A stretch of 64,000 nt of DNA from CAJCIY01 sp964245825 (GCA_964245825.1 CAXTNT010000005.1:1-64000); one strand, 5' to 3'; numbered from the stretch's first letter, positions 8,024-16,726 are shown. Translations and numbers: made by a program. The notes: generated by a model from the letters alone, not told the origin.

Positions 8024-8317
8024 GCAGGGCCTGACTGACGCGTCGAGTACGCGGATCCGCGCACCATATTCTCGCAGACACAGCGCGGACGGCGGTGCCG
8101 ACGACGCCGCGCCAGCACCTTCATGTGCAGTGCACCCCCGCCAGAGCTGACCCCTTACAGTCAAGAACCACGCTTGGTGTGCGGGTACGGCAACGGTGCT
8201 GCTGTTATGAGCGCGTTGGGCTGGACGGGTCTTTCGCTACTCGCGGCGAGCCGGTAAGAAGGGTGGCATCCGACTAGGGGCGCGGCCGACACGGCGGCGC
8301 CGGCGCGAGGAGCTTTC

Positions 8318-9094
8318 ATGCGACGTTCGTTGTTGGCCGCGGCGGTCACCGCCGCTGCCGGCGTGGCCCTGGTGACGGTCGGCGGCCCCGCCGCGCACGC
8401 CTCGGTCCCGGCGAATCTTGAGCGACACGCGGCCGTCGCCCCCAGGTCTGCTCTGGACGGCTTCGCGCCAGGCTTGGGCCCGGACAAGGCGAAGTCGAAA
8501 ACGACCAACGGGGCGGGCTACCTGAGCAAGCCTGGCGTGGCTTTCGCCGCACGGACGTATGTGACCGTCCCGACCGCGACCTGCACAGGGGACGATGCCG
8601 AGGCCGCACAGGGCACCTTCCTTTTCCAACCGAACGGCAGCGTCGCCTTTCTGGTCGACGCCGATGAGCTGTGCCGTAGCGGCTCACCGAGTTATGACCT
8701 CGAGATCGTCAACTACATCGATCCGGGCTTTGTGAACTTGATCGCGATCAACCCGGGCGACCAGGTCGAGACGGACATCGAAGAGAACAGCAGCGAGACC
8801 TACCTGTTCGTGGAAGACATCACGACCGGCCAGACAGCCCATCAGGACGACGACCCGTACCAGACGGCGGGCACCCGGATGCTCGACGGTGAGGTCAATC
8901 CGACGGCGATCACCGGTATCGGGCTCGCAGACTTCGGGACGGCGCTTATCAGCAACCCGACTTTCAACTACAAGATCCCATCCGGCACGCGGGCGTCGAA
9001 GGTCGTCGAGGAGACGAACGGGGTCGTGCAGGCCAAGCCGAGTTCCTACAGCAAGACGACGTCGAGCTTCACGGTCACCTGGAAGCACAGCTGA
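8318..9094 (+). CDS. Secreted protein, paralogue of the 24077 gene
   Basis: A 258-residue protein with a clear Sec signal peptide (MRRSLLAAAVTAAAGVALV, cleavage expected after AAHA near residue 28). The mature part shares with the gene at 24077 a GAGYLS opening, a CTxD segment, an ETYLF/ETYLE strand followed by D(I/V)TTGQ, a late-domain 'nGVV-A-K' stretch and the identical ending FTVTWKHS. The beta-rich layout with a TTGQ turn is distantly reminiscent of peptidase G1 (eqolisin) jelly rolls, but I cannot place the catalytic Gln and Glu, so no activity is claimed. GAGGAG precedes the ATG. Confidence 0.75.
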   Translation: MRRSLLAAAVTAAAGVALVTVGGPAAHASVPANLERHAAVAPRSALDGFAPGLGPDKAKSKTTNGAGYLSKPGVAFAARTYVTVPTATCTGDDAEAAQGTFLFQPNGSVAFLVDADELCRSGSPSYDLEIVNYIDPGFVNLIAINPGDQVETDIEENSSETYLFVEDITTGQTAHQDDDPYQTAGTRMLDGEVNPTAITGIGLADFGTALISNPTFNYKIPSGTRASKVVEETNGVVQAKPSSYSKTTSSFTVTWKHS

Positions 9095-9146
9095 GCGCGG
9101 TCTGCCGCGGACCCGTGCGCGCAGGTCGGTCGGTACGCTCCGACGC

Positions 9147-10037
9147 ATGACCGCACCCCGGGGGCTCACCCTCCGGGGACGAGGTCTGGACCTGGCCGCA
9201 GATCGCTGGGACGCCGTCACCGGTGACGATCGGGGGTCGGAGGAGCAGCCGAAGGGCACCGTCGTCCTGCTCCACGGCGGCGGGCAGACCCGGCATTCCT
9301 GGCGAAGGACTGCGGAGCGGTTGGCACCCGCGGGCTGGACCGCCATCGCCGTCGACACGCGGGGACACGGCGAGAGCGAGTGGTCGCCCGGCGGCAGTTA
9401 TGGCATGGAGGACATGGTCGGAGACGTCGTCGAGGTGGCGCGCGCCCTCGACCAGCGGCCGGTGCTCGTCGGGGCGTCCATGGGCGGCCTGTCGGCGCTC
9501 GTCGCCGCGGGTGAGCACCCCGACCTTGTCCGAGCACTCGTCCTCGTCGACATCGTGCCCCAGGTGGAGGGCGAGGGCGCCGCCGAGATCGCTACCTTCA
9601 TGCGCAGCGGTGCTGACGGCTTCGCGTCCCTCGACGAGGCCGCGGCGGCAGTGGCTGCCTACACCCCGCATCGTCGTCGTGAACCCAACCTGGAGGGCTT
9701 GCGCAAGAACCTCCGTCCACGGAACGGTCGCTGGTTCTGGCACTGGGACCCGGCCCTGATGAGGACCTCTGGCGTGCCGGGCTCGGCCCCGCCCGGCGCT
9801 CCGTCCACTTATCCGCGCATGGTGGCCGCCGCCGCCCGGGTGACGATCCCCACGATGGTCGTACACGGCAGGCATTCGCGCGTGGTCAGCGCCGAAGGTA
9901 TCCGCGAGGTCGAGCGACTCATTCCGCAGTGCGAGGTAGCCGACGTCGCGGACGCGGCGCACATGATCGCGGGAGATGACAACGATGTCTTCGCCGCCAG
10001 GCTTCTCGACTTCCTCGAGCGGCTGGATGGCCGATGA
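9147..10037 (+). CDS. Alpha/beta-hydrolase fold protein
   Basis: A 296-residue hydrolase. An oxyanion-hole motif LLHGGGQTRHSW (about 41-52) is followed by DTRGHGES, the nucleophile elbow GASMGG with Ser111, and a late His in DAAHMIAG near residue 276. The acid is probably the Asp/Ser region around HGRHSRVVSAEG. The family includes esterases, epoxide hydrolases and haloperoxidase-like enzymes; the substrate is unknown. It follows the secreted gene by 52 bases on the same strand but has its own spacing and may be independent. Confidence 0.85.
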   Translation: MTAPRGLTLRGRGLDLAADRWDAVTGDDRGSEEQPKGTVVLLHGGGQTRHSWRRTAERLAPAGWTAIAVDTRGHGESEWSPGGSYGMEDMVGDVVEVARALDQRPVLVGASMGGLSALVAAGEHPDLVRALVLVDIVPQVEGEGAAEIATFMRSGADGFASLDEAAAAVAAYTPHRRREPNLEGLRKNLRPRNGRWFWHWDPALMRTSGVPGSAPPGAPSTYPRMVAAAARVTIPTMVVHGRHSRVVSAEGIREVERLIPQCEVADVADAAHMIAGDDNDVFAARLLDFLERLDGR

Positions 10038-10086
10038 TGTCCGGCGTCAACGACGACCGGCACGGCGAGGCTGACCGAAGGCGTCG

Positions 10087-10234
10087 ATGGGACTGTGCAG
10101 GGCCAGCCCACCGCAGATCCCGTACTCGCCCCATTCACTGCTGCGACCTTGACCAGCATGTCCGCACCCGCCGCCTTCGACACGCAGTACGCACCCATGT
10201 CACGGTCGACCAGGGTGCCGCTCACGCGGCACGT
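10087..10234 (-). pseudogene. Short-chain dehydrogenase (SDR), internal remnant
   Basis: The reverse strand reads SGTLVDRDMGAYCVSKAA and MLVKVAAV, then shifts frame into EWGEYGI. This is the SDR active-site region (YxxxK here as Y-C-V-S-K) and the following helix. Neither the Rossmann glycine motif nor the C-terminus is present, so it is a fragment of a dead gene. Confidence 0.6.
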
Positions 10235-10327
10235 CACTCGGCCGATCGGAGGTATCAGCCGTTCGGGCTAGGCCCTACTCTCGTCGAATTCCGCCGACTT
10301 CCGGCGGACCACGAGAGCGGAGTTGTC

Positions 10328-10744
10328 ATGAGACAGATGCATGGACGAGGCCGGCTTGCCGTCCTGGCGGCCGGGCTGACCCTCGCGGCCGGTGCCGGCA
10401 CCGCGACGGTCGTCATGCAGTCGAGCGCGACGGCGGCTGTCCATCCCAACACGGTCACGTCGGCTGGCGCGAAGGCCTCGAAGAGTGGCAAGGCCGGCTG
10501 GCAGGGCACCTACACCTACAGCGTGCCGACCGGTACGACGAGCCTGTTCTTCCACTACCCGTGCCCCAGCAAGCGCATCGCCGTCAACGGGGGCTTCGGC
10601 GTCAACGGCGCGAGCCCCACCCTGGTCGGGAGCGCTGCCCGAGCGGACATCACACCGATCTACGGCGAATGGGGATGGACGTTCACGTTCCCCAGCGGGT
10701 CGCCGTCCGGCACCACCATCGGCTTTAACGTTTACTGCCAATAG
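10328..10744 (+). CDS. Small secreted protein, unknown family
   Basis: A 138-residue protein with an N-terminal signal (MRQMHGRGRLAVLAAGLTLA, possible cleavage near ATAA, residues 34-37). The mature part is a beta-rich domain of about 90 residues: GWQGTYTYSVPTGTTSLFF, HYPCPSKR and a final GTTIGFNVYCQ. Two cysteines (in PCPS and at the C-terminus) could form a disulphide. GAGAGCGGAG lies before the ATG. A CTAG-centred near-palindrome lies about 55 bases upstream, and a strong terminator follows the stop. I do not recognise the family. Confidence 0.65.
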   Translation: MRQMHGRGRLAVLAAGLTLAAGAGTATVVMQSSATAAVHPNTVTSAGAKASKSGKAGWQGTYTYSVPTGTTSLFFHYPCPSKRIAVNGGFGVNGASPTLVGSAARADITPIYGEWGWTFTFPSGSPSGTTIGFNVYCQ

Positions 10745-10782
10745 TCGGCCGGCCCGAGGCTGACAACGCCGATGTGAGCGAT

Positions 10783-10816
10783 GCGGTCCGTCCGGCAATC
10801 AGATCGGACGGACCGC
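10783..10816 (+). terminator. Strong stem-loop terminator
   Basis: A perfect 12-bp stem (GCGGTCCGTCCG at 10783-10794 with CGGACGGACCGC at 10805-10816) around a 10-base loop begins 38 bases after the stop of the small secreted gene. There is no T-run, as is common in high-GC actinobacteria. Confidence 0.7.
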
Positions 10817-10916
10817 AACGCTCAGCGACCGCGCGCCTGCTCCTCCAGCCCGCGGAACTCGAGCGTTCGAGCGCCAGGCATAGCGGGCCCGCGGTTGGAT
10901 GCGGGAGCTCTTCGAC

Positions 10917-10932
10917 CTAGGGAAATCCCTAG
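10917..10932. promoter_or_regulatory. CTAGGGA-AA-TCCCTAG palindrome, operator candidate
   Basis: A perfect inverted repeat with 7-bp arms around AA lies 106 bases before the start of the 817-residue secreted protein. CTAG-centred palindromes also occur around the promoter of the response regulator gene at 14179, whose product is a candidate to bind all of them. This is an inference from sequence likeness only. Confidence 0.45.
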
Positions 10933-11038
10933 TGTTCCGCCCGTTCTGCGCGTTTTCCGCCGAATGGCGGTGCCATCGCGCCGGTCTGTCGCATAGCTTT
11001 CCCTGGTCCTCGCCTCGACCAGCACCCAGGGAAGTGAC

Positions 11039-13492
11039 ATGTCCTCAGCACGCCGTCTGCTCGGCAGGCTCGTCGTCGGCGGCCTGCTCGCCGCCGGGGT
11101 CGCCCTGCCCGTCATGCAGCACGCCAAGGCCGATGACACGTGCCACTCGATCGGCGGGAACACCTCCGAGTGGAACGACCCGACGGGTTGGAGCTGCGGC
11201 CACGTCCCCGGGCCGGGTGACGCGGCGGTGATCTCCACCGCGGACGGAAACTCCTACAAGTACGTCGACGGCTACTCGGTCGAGGTCGGGTCCCTCGAGA
11301 TGGACGGCAGCGGCGTCAATCTGTACGCCGGTCAGCTGACCGTCGACGGCCAGCTGACGATGGACAACCGGGCGCAGATCTTCGCCGAGAGCGCGCAGAG
11401 CAACCCGCCGGCGGACGACTACTCCACGCTCACCCTGAACGGCACCTCCTCCCTCTCCTCGGTCTCCGCCCTCGCCCCCTTTGGCGGGAACGGCCGCTCA
11501 CTCGTGATCAACAACGGCACGCTGACGCTGCACAGCGGCTCCTTCGTCGATGCCAACTACGGCGGGATCTTCGACAACACCGGCACCGTGATCGGAGACG
11601 GGTCCGCAGCCACGGTCGGCGTCAACGGCGAGTTCGACAACCAGGGCGCGGTCGAGGCGCAATCGGGCGACACGCTCGTCTCGGCCGGGTCGAGCGCGTA
11701 CGACCAGTCCGGCGCCTCGTGGACCACCGACAGCGGCGCCACGCTGGAGTTCACCGGGGCGCGCACGCTCGACGATCAGGGCGTCACCGGCGCGGGCACC
11801 GTGCAGACCGACGCGAACATCACAATCCCGGCCGACGAGACCTACTCGCCGCCCACCACCGTGGTGGCCGGGGGCGCCTTCAACCTCGCCGGCACCCGTA
11901 CGACGCCGAACCTCACTGTCCTGAACGGAGGCACCGTCGAGCCGGCCGACCTCACCGTCACCAGTCAGGCCAGTCTCAGCGGCGGCACCCTCGACGGCGG
12001 CAGCATCCTGCGAACGAGTTCCGGCGCGAGCGCCACCATCACCGGCACGTTCTCCGAGATTGGCAACAGCACGCTCGACCTGGCCGGCACGACGACCTTC
12101 GGTCCCGGCGGCATGATCTCGCCGACCGGCGGCACGATCATCAACGAGGCGAGCGGCACCTTCTCGTTGACCGGCCCGACCAACCAGAACAGGCCGATCT
12201 CCGAGTCCACCAGCGGCGGCCAGATCGGCTCTACCGGCGCCAAGTTCGTGAACGACGGCACCGTCTCCGACTCGTACGCCGGAACGCTGCGTCTCGACGT
12301 CCCGACCGAGCAAGACGGGCTACTGAAGATCACCAACGGCACGCTGGTCGTCGGCCCGCAGCCCTCCGGGGTCAGCGCCGACACCGGCCGCCTGTCGCTC
12401 GCACCCGCCACCAAGGGGGTCCGGCCGGCGGTCGAGTTCTACGGCACCCGGGTCCTGCGGCAGGGCGAGATCTCCGGCACCGGCACGATCTACTCGGTCT
12501 ACCCGAGCGGCCAGCTGACCATCCCCGGCCCCGTCGACGACAGCGGCCTGACCCTGTCCCCGAGCGGTGGCACGATCACAATCACGGGCCAACCCGTCAC
12601 GATCGGCGGCTTGTCGATCGACCAAGGCGTCCTCGACAGCGACGCCACCGTGACCACGTCCAGCTTCGTCGTGACCGGATCGGCCCAGATCACCGGCTCG
12701 GGTACGACGCAGACCACCGCCAAGAGCACCGCGAACATCAACGGCGATCTTTACCTGTACGGCGGAACCACGTTCCTGACCGCCGGCACGACGACCGTCT
12801 CGACCACCCAGAACGCCGGCGTCCAGCTCACCGGCGCCCAGTGGACCAACTCCGGCACGCTCACACTCCACCACGCCGGCGACGTGATCGCCGAGTACAC
12901 CGGCGGCGGCCAACTCGGCTCCACCGGGGCGACCTTCACGAACACCGGCAAGTTGATCTTCTCCGCCGCGAAGGGGTCGTCCAGCCGGATCGCGATCATC
13001 GCGACCAACACCGGGACGATCTCCGTGCTGAAGGGCACCGTGAGCTTCTCCCGACTGGCCCTGACCAGCGGCACGGTGAACGTCGCCAAGAAGGCTGTCT
13101 TCACCCTCGACGGCGGAGCAGCCCTCTCGCCCGGCACGGCCGTGCTGACCGGACCCGGCACGATCGCCTGTCCCGTCCTGGACGGCGGCACCGTCACGGC
13201 TCCCGTCATCCTCTCCGGCGGTTGGACCATGGGCGCCGACAGCACGGCCGCGGTCGCCCTCGGCGCCAAGCACCCGCCGGTCATCTCGGTTTCCAAGAAC
13301 GCTGCCTTGGCCGGCACGCTGGCGATCACGGAGCCAGCCGGCTTCGCCCCCCCGTCGGGCGCCCGGTACACGCTGATCTCGGTGGCGAAGAAGGCCTCCG
13401 CCACCATCACCGGGACCTTCGGGACGGTGACCGGCGTCAGCCAGCCGTACACGATCGTCTACACGCCGACGGCGGTGTACCTGCAGTTCTGA
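11039..13492 (+). CDS. Large secreted beta-helix-like surface protein
   Basis: An 817-residue protein with a signal peptide (RRLLGRLVVGGLLAAGVALP, cleavage near AKA, residues 29-31). The start of the mature protein has the W-DP-GW-CG-VPGPGD-AVIS pattern seen in secreted beta-helix and G8-like proteins. The body is repetitive and rich in Gly, Thr and Ser, with short strands such as NGTLTLHSGSF and TNTGTISVLKG. Two blocks near residues 391 and 622 share G-G-Q-I/L-GSTGA-F. The C-terminal YTLISVAKK...YTIVYTPTAVYLQF resembles ends of passenger-type beta-helices. No LPXTG or membrane anchor is seen, so it is either released or retained non-covalently. A role in adhesion or glycan binding is a guess. 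GGGAAG precedes the ATG. Confidence 0.75.
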   Translation: MSSARRLLGRLVVGGLLAAGVALPVMQHAKADDTCHSIGGNTSEWNDPTGWSCGHVPGPGDAAVISTADGNSYKYVDGYSVEVGSLEMDGSGVNLYAGQLTVDGQLTMDNRAQIFAESAQSNPPADDYSTLTLNGTSSLSSVSALAPFGGNGRSLVINNGTLTLHSGSFVDANYGGIFDNTGTVIGDGSAATVGVNGEFDNQGAVEAQSGDTLVSAGSSAYDQSGASWTTDSGATLEFTGARTLDDQGVTGAGTVQTDANITIPADETYSPPTTVVAGGAFNLAGTRTTPNLTVLNGGTVEPADLTVTSQASLSGGTLDGGSILRTSSGASATITGTFSEIGNSTLDLAGTTTFGPGGMISPTGGTIINEASGTFSLTGPTNQNRPISESTSGGQIGSTGAKFVNDGTVSDSYAGTLRLDVPTEQDGLLKITNGTLVVGPQPSGVSADTGRLSLAPATKGVRPAVEFYGTRVLRQGEISGTGTIYSVYPSGQLTIPGPVDDSGLTLSPSGGTITITGQPVTIGGLSIDQGVLDSDATVTTSSFVVTGSAQITGSGTTQTTAKSTANINGDLYLYGGTTFLTAGTTTVSTTQNAGVQLTGAQWTNSGTLTLHHAGDVIAEYTGGGQLGSTGATFTNTGKLIFSAAKGSSSRIAIIATNTGTISVLKGTVSFSRLALTSGTVNVAKKAVFTLDGGAALSPGTAVLTGPGTIACPVLDGGTVTAPVILSGGWTMGADSTAAVALGAKHPPVISVSKNAALAGTLAITEPAGFAPPSGARYTLISVAKKASATITGTFGTVTGVSQPYTIVYTPTAVYLQF

Positions 13493-13522
13493 GCGAAGTT
13501 CCGCCGCGAGGCGAGGCAGATC

Positions 13523-14179
13523 TCAGGGCGCGCGCCAGCGCTCGATGCGGTTGTGATCGGGCGTGAACCCGTGGGCGACGCCCCACAACACAGCCTGGGT
13601 ACGGCTGGCGACATTGATCTTGCGGTACGCGGTGCGGATGTAGGACTTCACGGTGTTGGGGCTGAGGTAGGTCAACGCTGCGACGTCCGCGTTGCTCTTG
13701 CCCTGCGTGATCAACGCCAGGATCTCGGCTTCCCGATCGGTGAGGCCCTCGCCTCGTCCGGGCCAGTCCAGACCGGTCGCGCTTCGCTTCCCGCGGGGGG
13801 ATTCGCTGATCACCACCTGGCCCGCGTGTATCGACTCCAACGCGGCCACGAGCTCGCGGGCAGTCAAGGTCTTGGACAGGTAGCCATGCGCACCCCGGCG
13901 TCGGGCGCTGTCGATCAGATCTGGGTGGAAGTTCCAGGTGTAGACCACGACCCGACGCGCTCGCGGGTTCGCGGCCAGGACGCTGATCTCCTCGCCGTCG
14001 GACTCGGGTTGGGCGAAGGAGTCGTACAACACGATGTCCACGACGTCATCCACGGCCTCGTTGGCGTCGATCTCAGCGATGGCTACGCGGTCTCGGTAAC
14101 GCTCCAGCATGTGCGCTACGCCCAGCAGGACGACGTCGTAATCGTCGACCAGCGCAACCCTGATCGGCGGACGTGTCAT
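13523..14179 (-). CDS. NarL/FixJ-type (LuxR HTH) response regulator
   Basis: A 218-residue two-domain regulator. The receiver domain has the acidic pocket at VDDYD (12-16), a candidate phospho-acceptor D53 in IVLYDSF and Lys103 in YLSKTLT. A LuxR-type HTH follows at about 146-200 (GLTDREAEILALITQGKSN, LSPNTVKSYIRTAYRKI). No sensor kinase is adjacent, so it is an orphan. It is convergent with the large secreted protein and divergent from the DUF6131 gene. Two CTA-centred palindromes lie just upstream of its start, which suggests autoregulation. Confidence 0.9.
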   Translation of the reverse strand: MTRPPIRVALVDDYDVVLLGVAHMLERYRDRVAIAEIDANEAVDDVVDIVLYDSFAQPESDGEEISVLAANPRARRVVVYTWNFHPDLIDSARRRGAHGYLSKTLTARELVAALESIHAGQVVISESPRGKRSATGLDWPGRGEGLTDREAEILALITQGKSNADVAALTYLSPNTVKSYIRTAYRKINVASRTQAVLWGVAHGFTPDHNRIERWRAP

Positions 14180-14194
14180 CCGCCCACGATAACC

Positions 14195-14228
14195 CCCCTA
14201 GGGGTGTAGTGGACCCACCCTAAGGGTG
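14195..14228. promoter_or_regulatory. Two palindromes in a divergent promoter
   Basis: CCCCTAGGGG (14195-14204) is a perfect 10-bp palindrome. CACCCT-A-AGGGTG (14216-14228) has 6-bp arms. Their centres are about 22 bp apart, two helical turns, between the response regulator gene and the DUF6131 gene. The sites share a CCCTA core with the palindrome at 10917-10932. Confidence 0.5.
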
Positions 14229-14282
14229 CTTCAGTTCCAGAGGGGTCGAGGAACCCCATCCGTACCCGAAGGGATTCGTCAC

Positions 14283-14438
14283 ATGATCATTCTCGGTCTG
14301 GTCCTGCTGATCATCGGCTTCATTGCGAAGGTCGCGATCTTGTGGACCATCGGCATCATCCTCGTCGTGATCGGCGCCATCCTGTTCGCGCTCGGCGCCG
14401 CAGGACGCGAGATCGGCGGCCGCAGGCACTGGTTCTGA
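14283..14438 (+). CDS. DUF6131-family membrane peptide
   Basis: A 51-residue protein with two hydrophobic helices (MIILGLVLLIIGFIAKVAIL, then a TIGIILVVIGAILFALGAAG segment) and a basic tail GGRRHWF. This is the pattern of the DUF6131 family, small membrane peptides of actinobacteria with no known function. GAAGGGA lies about 10 bases before the ATG. It is transcribed divergently from the response regulator, which may control it through the palindromes between them. Confidence 0.75.
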   Translation: MIILGLVLLIIGFIAKVAILWTIGIILVVIGAILFALGAAGREIGGRRHWF

Positions 14439-14520
14439 TCGATGCGGCGGGTGCACCGTGGACGCCGCCGCCCTCGTCGCCCTGGACCGCCGCGCGGCGT
14501 GATGCCGTGTTCCTCGGAGG

Positions 14521-15777
14521 TCAGACCCGGACCGTCGCAATTTCGGCACGGGATTCCAACCAGCCGGCGACGACGGACGACGCGGCCTCGTAGCCGGAGG
14601 GTTCGCCGCTGGCCAGGGGCTGCCCGAAGTGCAGTCCGCGGACGCGGTCGCGGGTCTTGTCTGCGGAGCCGATCGCGGCGAACATCCGATCCGCATCCGA
14701 CGGGTACGCGGCGGCGTCACCGGAGAACTCGACGTAGAGCGTGGGGATCGTGATGCCCGCCGCGCAGCGTTCGAAGCCGGCGTTCGAACTCAGCGCCGAC
14801 CAGGTGGACAGCCAGGCGTCGGGGGTGGTGAGCCGCCCGAAGCCGACGAGGCCCGAGTTGGTCAGGTCGGGTCGCCGCCCGAACAGGGAGCCGTAGTGCC
14901 GGTCGTTCGGGTCCAGCGACAGGTCCACGTACCGGGGATCGGCGTCGGTCCGATAGGTGACGATGATGCGCGGCGTGAGGGCGAGCCTGCGGTCGCGGGC
15001 ATCTGCGGTGGCGCCGAACCGGACCCTGGCCTGCGCCGCGTCCGCCGCGAGCTCACGCGCCACGGCGTCGATGTGCGTGACGCGCTGCAGCTGCGCCTCC
15101 CGGTACGAGGCGATGAACTCCGGCGAATACGAGGAGGGGGTCCCGGGTGTCGCGAACCCGTTCCCGGGGTCGTACATGTCGAGCTCACGGGCCACGCCCG
15201 TGGGGTCGCTGTCGGAGAGCACGGACGGGTCGATGCAGTGGCGCAACACGGCACCTTGACCGGGGTGCGCGGCGAGGAAGATGGCCGCGTCCGGGGCGGG
15301 CATCGAAGCCCCCGACAGGGCGATCGGTCGTCCGGCCGGCGTGACGTCGATCCGGAGCTCGGGTCGCAGCAGCGACTGCTCGGTGTAATAGGCGTAGAGC
15401 GCGCCGCCACCGGAATGGCCGAACACGACGACCGTCTCGAAGCCGATGTCGCGCAGGAAGGCGTGGCCGGCGGCTGCGTCCAGGAGCGCCTGCTCGTGGA
15501 CCAGGTTGATGTCGTTGTTGGGCGACCGGGTGTCCTGGGTCCAGACGGCCACACCCATGCGCAGGAAGTACGCGATCATCGGGTGGTGCGCCAGCTGCTG
15601 GCGTGGGTGCATCAGAGTGATGACGGTGGTTGCGCCCGGCACCCGATGGAGCACTCCGAAGACAGCCGCGCCGTCGAAGGCCTTGAGCTGGTGGATCGTG
15701 GTCGTCGTGGCGTCCGGCAGCGGGACGCCGGACACGTCCCGGCCGGCGCCGAGACGGTCGACCGCTTCGGCTGTCAC
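14521..15777 (-). CDS. Alpha/beta-hydrolase in an aromatic-acid-type operon
   Basis: A 418-residue protein. The fold is recognisable by VITLMHPRQQ (early strand and turn), the nucleophile elbow FGHSGGGALYAY and a late strand TIPTLYVEFSGDAA. The His is probably in GLHFGQ near residue 390. The GTG start overlaps the upstream gene's stop by 4 bases (GTGA), so it is the third gene of the operon starting at 16648. The long insert between nucleophile and C-terminal strands is larger than in typical esterases. The substrate is unknown; ester or C-C hydrolysis of a ring-cleavage product would fit the context. Confidence 0.8.
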   Translation of the reverse strand: MTAEAVDRLGAGRDVSGVPLPDATTTTIHQLKAFDGAAVFGVLHRVPGATTVITLMHPRQQLAHHPMIAYFLRMGVAVWTQDTRSPNNDINLVHEQALLDAAAGHAFLRDIGFETVVVFGHSGGGALYAYYTEQSLLRPELRIDVTPAGRPIALSGASMPAPDAAIFLAAHPGQGAVLRHCIDPSVLSDSDPTGVARELDMYDPGNGFATPGTPSSYSPEFIASYREAQLQRVTHIDAVARELAADAAQARVRFGATADARDRRLALTPRIIVTYRTDADPRYVDLSLDPNDRHYGSLFGRRPDLTNSGLVGFGRLTTPDAWLSTWSALSSNAGFERCAAGITIPTLYVEFSGDAAAYPSDADRMFAAIGSADKTRDRVRGLHFGQPLASGEPSGYEAASSVVAGWLESRAEIATVRV

Positions 15778-16046
15778 CGTGTGCTTGCCGCGCCGCCGTC
15801 GTGGTCGGGCGTCACCTGCATCGTGGCCTTGTCCCACACCGTGATCCGCGCGTCGCGCAGCGCGGCGACGGAGCTGTACCAGACCGCGTTGCGGCAGCCG
15901 GTGTCGTTTCGGTCGATGGCATAGGCGACGTCCGACTGCAGCTCGAGATACGGACCACGCCGTCGAACCCGGACGGCCGGATTCTTCGCCGCCACCTCGG
16001 CCAGCGGTCGGAAGTCGTCCACGTCGAGGATGTAGAGGACGCTCAC
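15774..16046 (-). CDS. Small protein between VOC and hydrolase genes, unknown
   Basis: A 90-residue protein (MSVLYILDVDDFRPLAEVAA start). It is translationally coupled on both sides: its GTG overlaps the VOC gene's stop by 4 bases and its stop overlaps the hydrolase GTG by 4 bases. It is predicted alpha/beta with one Cys (DTGCRNAVWYSS). I recognise no family. Tight coupling suggests it works with, or as a subunit of, its neighbours. Confidence 0.6.
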   Translation of the reverse strand: MSVLYILDVDDFRPLAEVAAKNPAVRVRRRGPYLELQSDVAYAIDRNDTGCRNAVWYSSVAALRDARITVWDKATMQVTPDHDGGAASTR

Positions 16047-16648
16047 ACGAACGACACCTCGAGCGCGTCGTCGGCGAAGCGCTCGGCGATCAGGCCCGCC
16101 TTGATCTCGAAGAAGCGCTGCAGGGTCGGCTCGGGCTCGTCCGCGACGGCCAGGAGCGCGTCCACGCTGAGGTTGGCGTCGAGGTCGTCCTCGGGCGTGA
16201 TCGCACGCAGCGGCCGTGTCACCTCGATGAGGAAGCCGTTGGGGTCGGTCACGTAGATCGACTCCACCGTCTCGTGCCGCACCTGCAGCTCACAGGGCCA
16301 GGCGCTCGCGTCGAGGCGGCGCCGATATTCCGCGAGGTCGGACTCGGTGTCCACGTGGATGGCCAGGTGGCGGGCACGCTTGATCAGCTCGGGGACCGCG
16401 GTGTCCTCGTAGGCAGCCACACCGAAGTAGTAGAAGAACGCGATGCGGTCGCCCTGGCCGATATCGAAGAAGAAGTGGATGAAGTCAGGGTGCTGCTCCG
16501 GGCCCCAGCCGAGCGCACAGGTCGCATGTACGACGGGGAACCCGAGCACGTCGCGGTAGAAGTGGATGGTCCCCTTCGGATCGAACGTGGGAAACGCCGC
16601 ATGGTTCACACCGCGTACGGCGTGGCCTACCTCGGTGCTGCTGGACAT
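16043..16648 (-). CDS. VOC-family dioxygenase/glyoxalase-like protein
   Basis: A 201-residue VOC protein starting at ATG behind AGGAGG. Likely metal ligands are His in GVNHAAFPTF, His in RHLAIHVDTESDL and Glu in GFLIEVTRPL, preceded by VTDPNG, which resembles the ending of extradiol dioxygenase and glyoxalase modules. A long loop (HPDFIHFFFDIGQGDRIAFF) is unusual. First gene of a three-gene operon that runs leftward. It is divergent from the 16776 hydrolase and shares the palindrome at 16711-16726. Ring cleavage or isomerisation of an aromatic intermediate is an inference. Confidence 0.75.
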   Translation of the reverse strand: MSSSTEVGHAVRGVNHAAFPTFDPKGTIHFYRDVLGFPVVHATCALGWGPEQHPDFIHFFFDIGQGDRIAFFYYFGVAAYEDTAVPELIKRARHLAIHVDTESDLAEYRRRLDASAWPCELQVRHETVESIYVTDPNGFLIEVTRPLRAITPEDDLDANLSVDALLAVADEPEPTLQRFFEIKAGLIAERFADDALEVSFV

Positions 16649-16710
16649 GCCTGGCCTCCTGATCGACCTGCGCCGCCGCTCACGCTGGGCGGTGCCATCC
16701 TGGCTCCTGA

Positions 16711-16726
16711 TTGACGCTTGCGTCAA
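16711..16726. promoter_or_regulatory. TTGACGC-TT-GCGTCAA operator in a divergent promoter
   Basis: A 7-2-7 inverted repeat midway between two divergent operons. For the plus strand, TTGCGT (16718-16723) and TATAGT (16743-16748) could be -35 and -10 elements with 19-bp spacing, so a bound repressor would block RNA polymerase. Palindromes of this shape are typical TetR-family operators; the TetR gene at 20980, last in the plus operon, is the natural candidate regulator. Confidence 0.6.

Noticed and set aside
11719..13566. 615-codon plus-strand frame inside the large secreted protein gene
   Set aside because: Its product is almost all Arg, His, Asp and Gly, typical of an out-of-frame reading of high-GC sequence; the other frame has a signal peptide and repeats.
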